Position numbers and translations under genes: made by a program
Part shown: piece by piece, positions 33,269-42,007 of the stretch
Position numbering within the stretch: the stretch's first letter is position 1
Layout: every line of letters starts with the position of its first letter
Notes under the pieces: model-generated
Told to the model about the DNA's origin: nothing
Database searches by the model: none
Seen by the model: only the letters and a program-made list of their open reading frames with translations
From: DATKXU01 sp035528905
GTDB taxonomy: Bacteria > Armatimonadota > UBA5829 > DTJY01
NCBI GenBank assembly: GCA_035528905.1
Contig: DATKXU010000012.1
Location: 1-64,000 of the forward strand
Direction of reading: 5' to 3'
Length of the DNA: 64,000 nt

Positions 33269-35266
33269 ATGCTCGATAGAATACGGAACCTGGGCAGGGG
33301 ACTCATACGTCCACTTATGGAATCGCATACCACCGGACCGATACTGCTCGCGATTGTGACGGGCATAGGGGCCGGCTTCGGGGCAGTAGTCTTTCGCTGG
33401 CTTATTGCCACCGCCCACAATCTTCTCTTTGGAGGCCTAGCGGGCCCGCTTGCCTTCATGGGCAAGTACTATGTGATTCTCGTGCCGGCGGCAGGCGGAT
33501 TGTTTGTTGGGCCTTTGATCTACCTGTTCGCCAGAGAGGCTAGGGGACATGGGGTTCCGGAAGTCATGCAGGCGGTAGCGTTGCGGGGCGGACGCATCCG
33601 CCCGCGCGTGGCCGTTGTGAAATCCTTGGCTTCCGCGGTCAGCATAGGCTCGGGCGGCTCCGTAGGCCGGGAAGGGCCGATTGTGCAGATCGGCAGTACC
33701 ATCGGCTCTGCGTTGGGGCAACTCTTGCGGCTGCCGGATCAGCGTGTGCGTGTGCTCGTTGCGAGCGGCGCCGCCGGAGGGATAGCCGCCACGTTCAATG
33801 CACCTATCGCAGGCGTACTCTTTGCCCTTGAGGTAATCCTCAGCGAGTTCTCTGCAAGAGCATTCGGGCTCGTGGTGCTGGCCTCCGTCAGTGCAAGCAT
33901 CATCTCGCGTACACTCCTTGGCAATCAACCCGCTTTTGCGATTCCTGCTTACTCATTGAAGAGCCCCTGGGAGATGCCGCTGTATTTCCTCCTGGGAATA
34001 CTTGCCGCGTTCGTGGCGCTGGGATTCGTGCGAACGCTCTATAAGATGGAGGACGTCTGGGATGGCTGGGGCGCATCGGAGCTCTGGAAACCTGCGATAG
34101 GCGGTCTCGCCATCGGGACGATAGGCGTCTGGTTTCCACAGATCTTCGGAGTCGGTTACGAGTCCATAGAATCGGCATTAGGCGGGCGAATGCTTCTCAC
34201 GGCGATGCTCGCAATCCTGGTTGTGAAGATACTGGCAACCTCCATCACAATCGGTTCCGGGGGGTCGGGAGGCGTCTTTGCTCCGTCGCTGTTCATCGGT
34301 GCTATGCTTGGCGGAGCGTTCGGAATCCTTGCCCACGGGCTGTGGCCAGGCATCACGGCGGTGAGCGGAGCTTACGCGCTGGTGGGCATGGCGGCCGTCT
34401 TTGCGGGAGCAGCCCACGCTCCGATAACGGCCATCCTGATAGTCTTCGAGATGACCAACGACTACCGTATCATCCTGCCCCTCATGACGGCCGTAGTCAC
34501 TGCTACGCTCATATCGCAACGGTTGAGCCGGGAGACTATCTATACCCTGAAACTGCGCCGCCGGGGCATAGATATCCACGCCAGGAGGCGAGTCAACCTT
34601 ATGGAGACAATTCCCGTTTCCGAGGCGATGACCACGGATTTTGAAGCTGTGACAGATCGGACGCCGGTTTCGGAGCTCGTTGAGAAGTTCACCCAAACCG
34701 GTCATCATGGTTTCCCCGTTGTTGCCGACAATGGCGACTTGATCGGCATAGTCACGCTCTCCGATTTGGAGGAGACAGTCGTTGATGAGGAAACCGACCT
34801 GCTCGTGGAGGATATTATGACCAGATCCCTGCTCCTGGCGTACCCTGATGAGACACTGGAAGAGGCTCTTCGCCGATTCGGCGCGCGTGATGTCGGCAGG
34901 CTGCCGGTGGTGGACCGGGCGAATCCGCGCAAGATCGTTGGTATACTCCGGCGCAGTGACATCATTTCTGCTTACAGCAGAGCCTCTCTGCAGCATGCGG
35001 AGCTTCTCGCCAGGATAGAGCGTATGAAGGTTGAAACGGGACCAGAGGTCAAGTTCGTGGAGGTCGAAGTCTCTGCCGCGTCGGAATCTGTCAACAAGAA
35101 GGTGGCCGAGTTGATCCTGCCTAGAGAGTCTGTACTCGTCTCGATTCGACGAAAGGGGATGACTATCATCCCGCACGGTGATACTGTGATTCGGCCCGGC
35201 GACCGCATCATTGCGCTGGTGAAGCGGTCTGACGAGCGGCGTGTCGTACAAGCGTTGCACCGCTAG
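33269..35266 (+). CDS. ClC-family chloride transporter/channel with CBS and TrkA-C domains
   Basis: A 665-residue membrane protein. The ClC domain (1-430) has the anion-site motifs GHGVPE (93-98), GSGGSVGREGPIVQIG with gating Glu E135, and GSGGSGGVFAPSLFIGAMLGG. The proton-path glutamate of antiporters (E203 in E. coli ClC) falls at V189 in FALEVILSEF, as in channel-type ClCs, so proton coupling may be weak or absent. Two CBS domains (about 440-565) usually bind adenine nucleotides, and a TrkA-C-like domain (about 585-660, EVEVSAASESVNKKVAEL) may bind a ligand. It is transcribed from its own promoter. Confidence 0.93.
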   Translation: MLDRIRNLGRGLIRPLMESHTTGPILLAIVTGIGAGFGAVVFRWLIATAHNLLFGGLAGPLAFMGKYYVILVPAAGGLFVGPLIYLFAREARGHGVPEVMQAVALRGGRIRPRVAVVKSLASAVSIGSGGSVGREGPIVQIGSTIGSALGQLLRLPDQRVRVLVASGAAGGIAATFNAPIAGVLFALEVILSEFSARAFGLVVLASVSASIISRTLLGNQPAFAIPAYSLKSPWEMPLYFLLGILAAFVALGFVRTLYKMEDVWDGWGASELWKPAIGGLAIGTIGVWFPQIFGVGYESIESALGGRMLLTAMLAILVVKILATSITIGSGGSGGVFAPSLFIGAMLGGAFGILAHGLWPGITAVSGAYALVGMAAVFAGAAHAPITAILIVFEMTNDYRIILPLMTAVVTATLISQRLSRETIYTLKLRRRGIDIHARRRVNLMETIPVSEAMTTDFEAVTDRTPVSELVEKFTQTGHHGFPVVADNGDLIGIVTLSDLEETVVDEETDLLVEDIMTRSLLLAYPDETLEEALRRFGARDVGRLPVVDRANPRKIVGILRRSDIISAYSRASLQHAELLARIERMKVETGPEVKFVEVEVSAASESVNKKVAELILPRESVLVSIRRKGMTIIPHGDTVIRPGDRIIALVKRSDERRVVQALHR

Positions 35267-35370
35267 GATTCTTCTCGAAAGCAGGAGCCATCTGTGCGTT
35301 TCCAAGCCGCGGATTCGTATGCCCCCACTGGTTGTTCTCGTGTTCAGCGGCTGCAATGCTATGCTCTTCG

Positions 35371-35400
35371 TTGACGTCGCTAGTCCCTCTCATGTATTAT
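35371..35400 (+). promoter_or_regulatory. Promoter for ribokinase gene
   Basis: -35 TTGACG (35371-35376), an 18-bp spacer and -10 TATTAT (35395-35400). A CCGGCG/CGCCGG hairpin (35411-35428) lies at the start of the leader. Confidence 0.65.
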
Positions 35401-35459
35401 GCTTCATGTGCCGGCGTGCTTGCGCCGGGTGGAAGCTGTTTAGGGGGAGTGGAAATCGA

Positions 35460-36410
35460 ATGAGTGAGCGACAGGTGTTCGACCAGCCCAAGGAACCTCG
35501 TGTGATGGTCGTTGGCTCGAGCAACACAGACATGGTCATAAAGATGGAGCGCCTCCCAGCGCCGGGAGAGACGGTTCTCGGCGGGGAATTCCTGATGGTT
35601 CCCGGCGGCAAAGGGGCGAACCAGGCCGTGGCCGCCGCCAGGTTGGGAGCGCGAGTGTCATTCATCGCCAGGCTCGGGATGGACGTGTTTGGGGATACCT
35701 CGCTCCGCAACTTCGAGAGGGAAGGCATAGATACCGAGTTCATAGCCCGAGACGCCGAGCATCCGTCGGGCGTCGCCCTGATCTTCGTGGATCGTCACGG
35801 GGAGAACGAAATAGCGGTAGCGCCGGGGTCGAACTCCAGGCTCTCCCCGGCGGACGTCGAGCGCGCGTCCGACCGGATGTCTGCCTGCTCGGTATTGGTT
35901 CTTCAACTGGAGATACCACTGGCCACCGTCGAGGTCGCAGCGCGCCTGGCTCGGGAAAGGGGACTTAAAGTTATACTGAATCCGGCGCCTGCTTGCGAGA
36001 GCGGGCTGCCCAGGAGCCTGCTGGAGCTGGTGGACGTGCTCGTGCCGAATGAATCCGAGGCAAGGTCGCTGCTCGGCCTGGCGACGGGCGCCGATATTGA
36101 TTCTGCTGCTCACAGGCTGCTTGATCTGGGCATCGGCGCCGCGGTGTTGACGCTCGGCGCGAGAGGGTCTCTCGTCGTCACGCGGGATGGGATAGAAAGT
36201 GTGCCTGCTCCGAAAGTCACCGCGGTTGATACCACCGCGGCCGGCGATGCCTTCACGGGCGCAACTGCCGTCGCATTGGCATCCGGCAGGAGCCTGTCCG
36301 ATGCGGCCCGCTTTGCAAGCCATGCAGCCGCCCTATCGGTGACCCGAATGGGCGCCCAATCTTCGCTGCCAACGGCTGAGGAGCTCGCCCAGTTCCTCAA
36401 AGCGTCGTAG
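35460..36410 (+). CDS. rbsK: Ribokinase (PfkB family)
   Basis: A 316-residue PfkB-family sugar kinase, best matching ribokinase, which makes ribose 5-phosphate. Signature 1 is GGKGANQAVAAARLG. The substrate loop GSSNTDMVIKMERLPAPGET is ribokinase-like, and signature 2 is DTTAAGDAFTGATAVALA with the catalytic Asp in AAGD. I chose ATG 35460 behind AGGGGGAG; sequence upstream in the frame is leader. No rbs transporter is adjacent, though a ribose-type permease lies at 62.3 kb. Confidence 0.88.
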   Translation: MSERQVFDQPKEPRVMVVGSSNTDMVIKMERLPAPGETVLGGEFLMVPGGKGANQAVAAARLGARVSFIARLGMDVFGDTSLRNFEREGIDTEFIARDAEHPSGVALIFVDRHGENEIAVAPGSNSRLSPADVERASDRMSACSVLVLQLEIPLATVEVAARLARERGLKVILNPAPACESGLPRSLLELVDVLVPNESEARSLLGLATGADIDSAAHRLLDLGIGAAVLTLGARGSLVVTRDGIESVPAPKVTAVDTTAAGDAFTGATAVALASGRSLSDAARFASHAAALSVTRMGAQSSLPTAEELAQFLKAS

Positions 36411-36444
36411 ACCCAAGACTTCCCACCTCAAACGCAAATCCCTG

Positions 36445-36473
36445 TTGACCGGGGTATGCTTTTATAGTAACAT
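36445..36473 (+). promoter_or_regulatory. Promoter for parvulin gene
   Basis: -35 TTGACC (36445-36450), a 17-bp spacer and -10 TAACAT (36468-36473). A TATAGT at 36463 would leave too short a spacer. Confidence 0.5.
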
Positions 36474-36510
36474 AGCGGGGTGATTGCACTTTGAAAGGAG
36501 TGACCGTACA

Positions 36511-37566
36511 GTGGCAAAGAAGATTCTAGTGGTCGTGGCCGCTCTGGTATTGCTCTCGGTCGTCCCGGCGCCGGCTGGGACAGCCCTTCCAGACGTGGTC
36601 GCGGTTGTCAATGGTGAGAAGATCACAAAGGAGCAGTTGACCTCCACCCTCATAGACTGGCAGGCCCCAGTGGTACTCCAGCAGTTGATAACTATGCGCA
36701 TGTTCGGCCAGGAAGCCAGGAAGGCCGGCATCAACATCACGGAGGCGCAGATCAAGGCAAAGCTGGAAGAACGAGTGCAAGAGCTGTCGCCGGGACAGGA
36801 CTTCAACGAGGCGTTGAGGGGCAGGGGGCTGACTCCGGGCTATGCCTTCGCCCTCACTAAGATGCAGATGCAGGCGGAAGGTGTGCTCCGCAAGTCCTTC
36901 AAGCTTACGGATGAGGATCTCGACGAATACCGTAGGGCGAGTCACATCCTCATAAAGGTTCCCTATTCGCCGCCGGAAGAGGGCAAGGAGAATCCTCAGG
37001 ACAAACAGGCCAAGGAGAAAATTGAGAAGATAGCGCAGGAGATCAAAGATGGCCTTCCCTTCGCGGAGGCGGCTAGGAAGTACTCCGAGGACGTAGCGAC
37101 CAAGGGCAAGGGCGGCGATCTCAACTTCTTCACAAGAGCGGATATGCAGCTCGAGTTTTCCAAGGCAGCCTTCGAGCTCAAGCCGGGCGAAATGAGCGTC
37201 CCCGTAAAGACCTTCCACGGTTATCACTTGATCAAGCTGACGGCGATCGGTAAGGAGACAAAAGGCGAGGACAGGAAGCAGCTTGAAGAGTTGATCTTCC
37301 AAAAGCAGTTTGCGCAAAGGTCCCAGGATTGGCACTACAGCATCATGAACAAGGCCAAAATAGATAATGCCCTGGAGCCTAAGAAACCTGAGCGCAAGCC
37401 GACTGAACGACCTAAGCCCGTCAGGCAGCCGAGTCCGAGGCCAGGGACGACTCCTGCGCCGACGGATGGCGCATCTGAGCCGCAGCCTGATGAGATGCCG
37501 CCGCCTCCACCACCTGAGCCGGCGGCTCCAGAGTCCGGCACCTCTACGCCAGCGCCGGCTGAGTAG
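36511..37566 (+). CDS. Exported parvulin-type peptidyl-prolyl isomerase (SurA/PrsA-like)
   Basis: A 351-residue exported foldase. The signal peptide (AKKILVVVAALVLLSVVPAP) is followed by a SurA_N-like helical domain (about 30-135, VVAVVNGEKITKEQL) and a parvulin domain (about 145-255) with RASHILIKV, KKYSEDVATKGKGGDLNFF-like text (here RKYSEDVATKGKGGDLNFF) and FHGYHLIKL. A Pro/Glu-rich tail (290-351) ends it. It assists folding of exported or outer-membrane proteins. The start is GTG 36511 with AAAGGAG 10 bp upstream. Confidence 0.9.
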   Translation: MAKKILVVVAALVLLSVVPAPAGTALPDVVAVVNGEKITKEQLTSTLIDWQAPVVLQQLITMRMFGQEARKAGINITEAQIKAKLEERVQELSPGQDFNEALRGRGLTPGYAFALTKMQMQAEGVLRKSFKLTDEDLDEYRRASHILIKVPYSPPEEGKENPQDKQAKEKIEKIAQEIKDGLPFAEAARKYSEDVATKGKGGDLNFFTRADMQLEFSKAAFELKPGEMSVPVKTFHGYHLIKLTAIGKETKGEDRKQLEELIFQKQFAQRSQDWHYSIMNKAKIDNALEPKKPERKPTERPKPVRQPSPRPGTTPAPTDGASEPQPDEMPPPPPPEPAAPESGTSTPAPAE

Positions 37567-37709
37567 ACACGCATTGCTTATGAAGGCAAATGGACAGATC
37601 GGCGGGCTGCGGCCCATCTCGCGGCCTGCAGCCCACGGTCTGCTCTTACATGCGCACGTCTTGCTTGTCCGCCCCGGCGGACCCTGAAATCATAAAAGGA
37701 GGAGTTGGC

Positions 37710-38879
37710 ATGGCTGGGAAAAAGGTCAACGTTGGACTTGTCGGCTACATGTTCATGGGCAAGGCTCACAGCGTCGGCTATCGCGATGTGGCGTTCGCCT
37801 TCCCCGACGTGAAAGCCGAGCCGGTGATGAAGGAGATCAGCGGGCTGGTCAAGGCGGAGGCCGAGCAGTACGCGAAGCAATACGGCTGGCAGCGTGCGAG
37901 CCAGGGCTACAAGCATGTCGTCGAAGCCAAAGATATTGACCTGGTGGACATCGCGACCGGGAACGACACGCACAAGGAGATCGCACTCGCCGCCGCTACG
38001 AACGGGAAGCACATCTTCTGCGAAAAGCCGATGGCCATGAATGTGGCCGAGTGCAAGGAGATGATCAAGGCCGTCGAGAAGGCGGGCGTGCTGCACATGG
38101 TTGACTTCAACTACCGTGCTGTCCCGGCTGTGGCGCTCGCCAGGCAGATGGTCGAGAAGGGCATGATCGGCACTCCCTACCATTTCCGAGCGGTTTACCT
38201 GCAGGACTGGATCGTGGATCCTGAGTTCCCGCTGGTCTGGCGGCTTCAGAAAGACAAGGCCGGTTCAGGCGCGCACGGCGACCTTAACGCCCACATAATT
38301 GATCTCGCAAGGTTCCTGTGCGGTGAGTTCGAGTCGGTCTGCGGATTGATGAAGACGTTCATCACGAAGCGCCCGCTTCTCTCGGCGCAGACCGGCGGCC
38401 TGACCGCCAAGGGGTCCAAGCAAATGGGCGAGGTCACGGTTGACGACGCGACGCTCTTCCTCGCCAGATTTGACAACGGAGCGGTCGGCACGTTCGAAGC
38501 TACCCGATTCGCCGTCGGAAACCGCAACGGAAACCGATTCGAACTGAACGGCAGCGACGGCAGCATCCGGTTCAACCTCGAGAGAATGAACGAGCTGGAG
38601 TACTTCAGCCGCAAGGATAAGGATGCGCATCAGGGCTGGAAGACGATCCTGGTCACCGATCCGCCGCACCCATATCTGAAGGGCTGGTGGCCCGCCGGAC
38701 ATATCATCGGCTGGCAGCACACGTTCGTTCACCAAATCTACAATCTCATGAACGGCATCGCAGCCGGCAAGAACCCGACTCCCAATTTCTACGACGGGCT
38801 GAAGTGCCAGATGGTGCTCGAGGCCGTGGAAAAATCGGCGGAAACCGGCCAGTGGGTCAAGATAGCATCTATTGGTTAG
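37710..38879 (+). CDS. Gfo/Idh/MocA family oxidoreductase
   Basis: A 389-residue NAD(P)-dependent sugar or inositol dehydrogenase. The Rossmann part (1-130) has VGLVGYMFMGKAHSVGY, VEAKDIDLVDIATGNDTHKE and HIFCEKPMAMNVAECKEM with the EKP motif. The C-terminal substrate domain has GSGAHGDLNAHIIDLARFLCGE, containing the catalytic Asp-x3-His pattern. Substrate is unknown. ATG 37710 follows AAAGGAGGAG by a few bases. It probably stands alone. Confidence 0.92.
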   Translation: MAGKKVNVGLVGYMFMGKAHSVGYRDVAFAFPDVKAEPVMKEISGLVKAEAEQYAKQYGWQRASQGYKHVVEAKDIDLVDIATGNDTHKEIALAAATNGKHIFCEKPMAMNVAECKEMIKAVEKAGVLHMVDFNYRAVPAVALARQMVEKGMIGTPYHFRAVYLQDWIVDPEFPLVWRLQKDKAGSGAHGDLNAHIIDLARFLCGEFESVCGLMKTFITKRPLLSAQTGGLTAKGSKQMGEVTVDDATLFLARFDNGAVGTFEATRFAVGNRNGNRFELNGSDGSIRFNLERMNELEYFSRKDKDAHQGWKTILVTDPPHPYLKGWWPAGHIIGWQHTFVHQIYNLMNGIAAGKNPTPNFYDGLKCQMVLEAVEKSAETGQWVKIASIG

Positions 38880-39193
38880 CCTGATACCGGGCGAATAAAC
38901 CCGCGTATCCGCCGCGGTGGATCCCATAGCATCAGAGTAGTGGCCGCGGCTCTGTCCCGGCCAGCGGGTATGTCTTGCTGTCGGCGCCCCGATGGCGACT
39001 GGGCATGAGTGCCACGGATCTCGCCAATCCGAAGGATGCATCCGTGTGTTTGCTCTTGTGGAGGATGCCCAGGCACCTGCGGCACCATCCTGGAAAAAGC
39101 CTTCACTCTAGCTATCCTCAGGGTCCTCCACATACGTTCTACCTCCGGCTTCTGCGCCAGCTGGCAATGTGAAGTCGGTGAGGAGGATGTGAT
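38880..39193. other. Spacer before the NHL-repeat gene
   Basis: A 314-bp stretch without a gene I can support. It has a 10-bp palindrome (GGATGCATCC, 39034-39043), and the word GGATGC recurs about 20 bp later. It ends in an AGGAGG (39181-39186) for the next gene. No promoter stands out and no known RNA fold is recognised. Confidence 0.35.
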
Positions 39194-40264
39194 ATGTCTA
39201 GACTGTGCGGTAGTATAGGGCGGCGTTGTCTACTACCTGGTCTGCTTTACGTGTTTGCTTTGTGTTGCCCAGCCCATGTTGGTGCAGGTACCTACTCTTA
39301 CTTGAGCCTGCTGGGTCGGCAGGATCCGGTTCAGTACTTCACTTGTCCTGCGGGTGTGTGCGTAGATTCCTCCGGATCCATTTTCGCCGTAGACGCAGCC
39401 CGACCCCAATTGCTCAAATTCCATGCGTCGGGCTCTCTGCAATGGCGCCGCAGCTTGGTGGCTGTAGCCAGGAGTGACCTCTGGCTCAACTATCCTTATG
39501 ACGTGCGCCTTTTACCAAATGGCAACATCGCTATACTCAACGGCCTGCCAGCATTAATAGCTGAGCTGGACAGCGCTGGCCGTTTACTATGGCTGTCAAC
39601 GTGGCCCGATTCGAACCAGTATGGGAGCCCGGGCGGCATCGGCGTTGACACTGACGGGAACATCTTCGTTTCAGAAGCCAGGAACGTGAAAATCCACAAG
39701 TTCGGCCCCAGCGGCGTGTGGCTATCTGCGTTTGGTGTAGCGGGAAGAGACCCTGGGGAATTGATGGCACCCTGCGGTATAGCCTTTGATCCCCAGGGGA
39801 ATCTGGCAGTGGCAGACAACAACCTCAACAAGGTACAGAAGTACGATGCTTCTGGAGCCTACACCGGGTGGTCGTGTGGCAGCAGCAGCCCCCCTCACGA
39901 GGGCGATCCCGATCCGGGTAAGTTCTATGGGCTGACAGCAGTAGCGATTGCTTCAAACGGGATGGTATACGCCCTCGACTCGATGGGCTGTTTCGTCAAC
40001 AAGTTTGACGCCAACGGAACATACATCGGGAGATTCGGCGGCTATGGGAAGTCAGATCAGCAATTCCTCGACCCAAACCGTATGGCCCTACAATCCCTCT
40101 CTTTGCTCTGGATAGCCGACTCGGATAGCTGCATGCTAAAGAAAATGGACACGGATACCGGAAACTGCCTTTTGAAGATAGGTTCACCGGGAATATTGGA
40201 AGACCTAGCTCAGGTCGCCTGCGGGTGTCACATTGGACTCAGCCGGGAACTGCTATGTGGTTGA
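39194..40264 (+). CDS. NHL-repeat exported protein, N-terminal part (frameshifted)
   Basis: 356 residues with a signal peptide (RRCLLPGLLYVFALCCPAHVGA) and about six NHL-type repeats, for example PAGVCVDSSGSIFAVDAARP, PGGIGVDTDGNIFVSEARN and PCGIAFDPQGNLAVADNNLN. NHL repeats build beta-propellers. After GILEDLAQ the repeat pattern breaks in this frame (VACGCHIGL, then a stop), while the expected SPAGVTLDSAGN continues in the next frame from 40209. The piece is therefore the first half of one gene with 40233-41675. AGGAGG lies 7 bp before the ATG. By eye the base use is less GC-rich than in neighbouring genes. Confidence 0.75.
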   Translation: MSRLCGSIGRRCLLPGLLYVFALCCPAHVGAGTYSYLSLLGRQDPVQYFTCPAGVCVDSSGSIFAVDAARPQLLKFHASGSLQWRRSLVAVARSDLWLNYPYDVRLLPNGNIAILNGLPALIAELDSAGRLLWLSTWPDSNQYGSPGGIGVDTDGNIFVSEARNVKIHKFGPSGVWLSAFGVAGRDPGELMAPCGIAFDPQGNLAVADNNLNKVQKYDASGAYTGWSCGSSSPPHEGDPDPGKFYGLTAVAIASNGMVYALDSMGCFVNKFDANGTYIGRFGGYGKSDQQFLDPNRMALQSLSLLWIADSDSCMLKKMDTDTGNCLLKIGSPGILEDLAQVACGCHIGLSRELLCG

Positions 40265-41675
40265 CTACGAAAACCAGAAGGTAGTTAAGTTCAACTCTAC
40301 GGGAGCCTTTGTGCTGAAGTTTGGCACAGGCGGCTCAGGTAACGGCCAGTTCGGCAACCCATGGGGTATCGCACTGGATGAGACAGGGCAGCACGTGTAC
40401 GTAATCGATTCGCTCAACTGCCGTGTGCAGAAGTTCACACTATCGGGTGAATACGTGTCACAGTTTGGCCAGCGGGGCGATGGCGACGGACAGTTTCAAG
40501 CTCCGTGTGGCATTGCGGTAGACTGCCTGGGAAATATCTATGTGACTGATACGCTCAAGGGAAAGGTACAGAAGTTCGATTCAACGGGAGCATTCCGGTC
40601 TAAATACGGGGATGGAACTTTAAGTTCTACACAAGGCTGCATAGTCCGCAATGTTGATGGTGTGCCCACGGAGCTATACGTAGCAGACTCAGGAAACTCT
40701 TTAGTCAGAAAGTACAATTTGGCGACGGGCGAGCTTGCTCTAAGCTTTGGTGGTAGGGGTGACTATGCCAACGGCAAATTTCGGTACCCGACCGATGTGA
40801 AGATTGGACCTAACGGTAACCTATTCGTGCTAGAGTATTTCGCGAACTGCCGAATCCAGGAGTTCGACCTATCCGGCAACTTCATTCGCAAGATCAGAGG
40901 CATCAACTGCGGCACTGACGACCTCTACCTGGCAGGCGGAATCGCCTTCGACAATGAGGGTCGGCTATACGTGTCGGATGTTGGCGGGCACCGGGTCGCT
41001 AGGTTTGCCCCGTCTACAGGTCCAGCGCTTGATGCAATTGCGGTTACTGATATATCCCCGTCATCGGCCACGGTAAGCTGGATCACAGATGTGCCTTCTA
41101 CCTCCGCCATTGACTACTGGAAGCCAGGCCAAGCGCCGACGCACATCGGGGATACGAATCCTCTTACGATCCACATGATGGCCTTGTCCGGGCTACAGCC
41201 GAATACGCTTTACCGCTTCAAGGTAACGTCGAGGGCTGGAACCGACAGCTCTATCAGCGGCATCTCAGAGTTCTGGACGCTTCCAACGACCAGTACGATC
41301 GAGGCTGAGAATTCCGTCGATACGAGACAGTGGGGCACATGGTCCAAGATTGTAGACGCCAATGCCTCATGCCGGGCCTACCTCAAGAGCGATGACACCG
41401 CAACCCCGGCCCATTTCTTTGTCAACTTTGTGGGCACAGGTGTGAATATCAGGTACATCGCGCTTCCCGAGGGAGGAAAGGCGAACTACTATCTGGACAA
41501 ATCTGGGAGTCCGGCGGGAACGATTGACTTTTACGCCCCGACCGCCAGCTATGACCAGTCTCTGGAGATCTCTGGTCTCCCGTTCAAATCGCATGAGCTA
41601 TTAATCGAGTGGGCTGGAGGCTCGAGTGGCGGCGGTAACACGCTCGCGTTGGATAGATTCGAGATTATGCGATAG
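40233..41675 (+). CDS. NHL-repeat / fibronectin-like / golvesin-like protein, C-terminal part (frameshifted)
   Basis: 480 residues with no start signal of its own; the frame is open from 40209 and overlaps the end of the previous one. It continues the NHL propeller (LDSAGNCYVVDYENQKVVKF, PWGIALDETGQHVYVIDSLN, PCGIAVDCLGNIYVTDTLK and others up to about residue 265). A fibronectin type III-like domain follows (about 270-355, VTDISPSSATVSWITDVPS), then a C-terminal beta-sandwich (about 358-480, IEAENSVDTRQWGTWSKI...NTLALDRFEIMR) resembling golvesin-like or carbohydrate-binding domains. The whole was likely a secreted protein of about 827 residues binding surface glycans. Confidence 0.7.
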   Translation: MDSAGNCYVVDYENQKVVKFNSTGAFVLKFGTGGSGNGQFGNPWGIALDETGQHVYVIDSLNCRVQKFTLSGEYVSQFGQRGDGDGQFQAPCGIAVDCLGNIYVTDTLKGKVQKFDSTGAFRSKYGDGTLSSTQGCIVRNVDGVPTELYVADSGNSLVRKYNLATGELALSFGGRGDYANGKFRYPTDVKIGPNGNLFVLEYFANCRIQEFDLSGNFIRKIRGINCGTDDLYLAGGIAFDNEGRLYVSDVGGHRVARFAPSTGPALDAIAVTDISPSSATVSWITDVPSTSAIDYWKPGQAPTHIGDTNPLTIHMMALSGLQPNTLYRFKVTSRAGTDSSISGISEFWTLPTTSTIEAENSVDTRQWGTWSKIVDANASCRAYLKSDDTATPAHFFVNFVGTGVNIRYIALPEGGKANYYLDKSGSPAGTIDFYAPTASYDQSLEISGLPFKSHELLIEWAGGSSGGGNTLALDRFEIMR

Positions 41676-41889
41676 ACTTATCGTCGGCTCGTATCTCCTC
41701 GGCGGCAAGCGTGTAGATTACGGGGCACAAGCACCTTCCCATGTCCGGGCAGTACAGTGGTACACTGTGCCACGTCGGGCTGGCCCTCCAGCGGCCAAGC
41801 GTACGCGCGACCCTCTTCAGACGTCCGGCTTGCTGCCGGGAACAGCCCGGCCTGCGTCAAAGTCAAACTACTGGCGGAGGCGAATCCTG
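41676..41889. other. Spacer after the NHL gene
   Basis: Part of the 332-bp gap 41676-42007. Apart from the promoter at 41890-41919 I see no gene, hairpin with a U run, or repeat. Confidence 0.35.
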
Positions 41890-41919
41890 TTGACTTTTGC
41901 CTCCGCCGTGTGCTACGAT
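41890..41919 (+). promoter_or_regulatory. Promoter for exported protein gene
   Basis: -35 TTGACT (41890-41895), an 18-bp spacer ending GTGTGC, and -10 TACGAT (41914-41919). Confidence 0.6.
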
Positions 41920-42007
41920 TCTACTGGAGAGATTGCCCCCGAAGGGCTTGTTCGCAGCTTGGGATTGGACTGGGCAGCGAGTTCCGGGGGCCGGGAGGAT
42001 ATCGCCC

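Noticed and set aside
36463..36468. TATAGT as the -10 of the parvulin promoter
   Set aside because: It leaves only 12 bp to the TTGACC -35; TAACAT at 36468 gives the normal 17 bp.
38880..39193. A riboswitch in the spacer before the NHL gene
   Set aside because: Parts looked vaguely like cobalamin-type text, but no conserved core could be aligned and the downstream gene is not a metabolic one.
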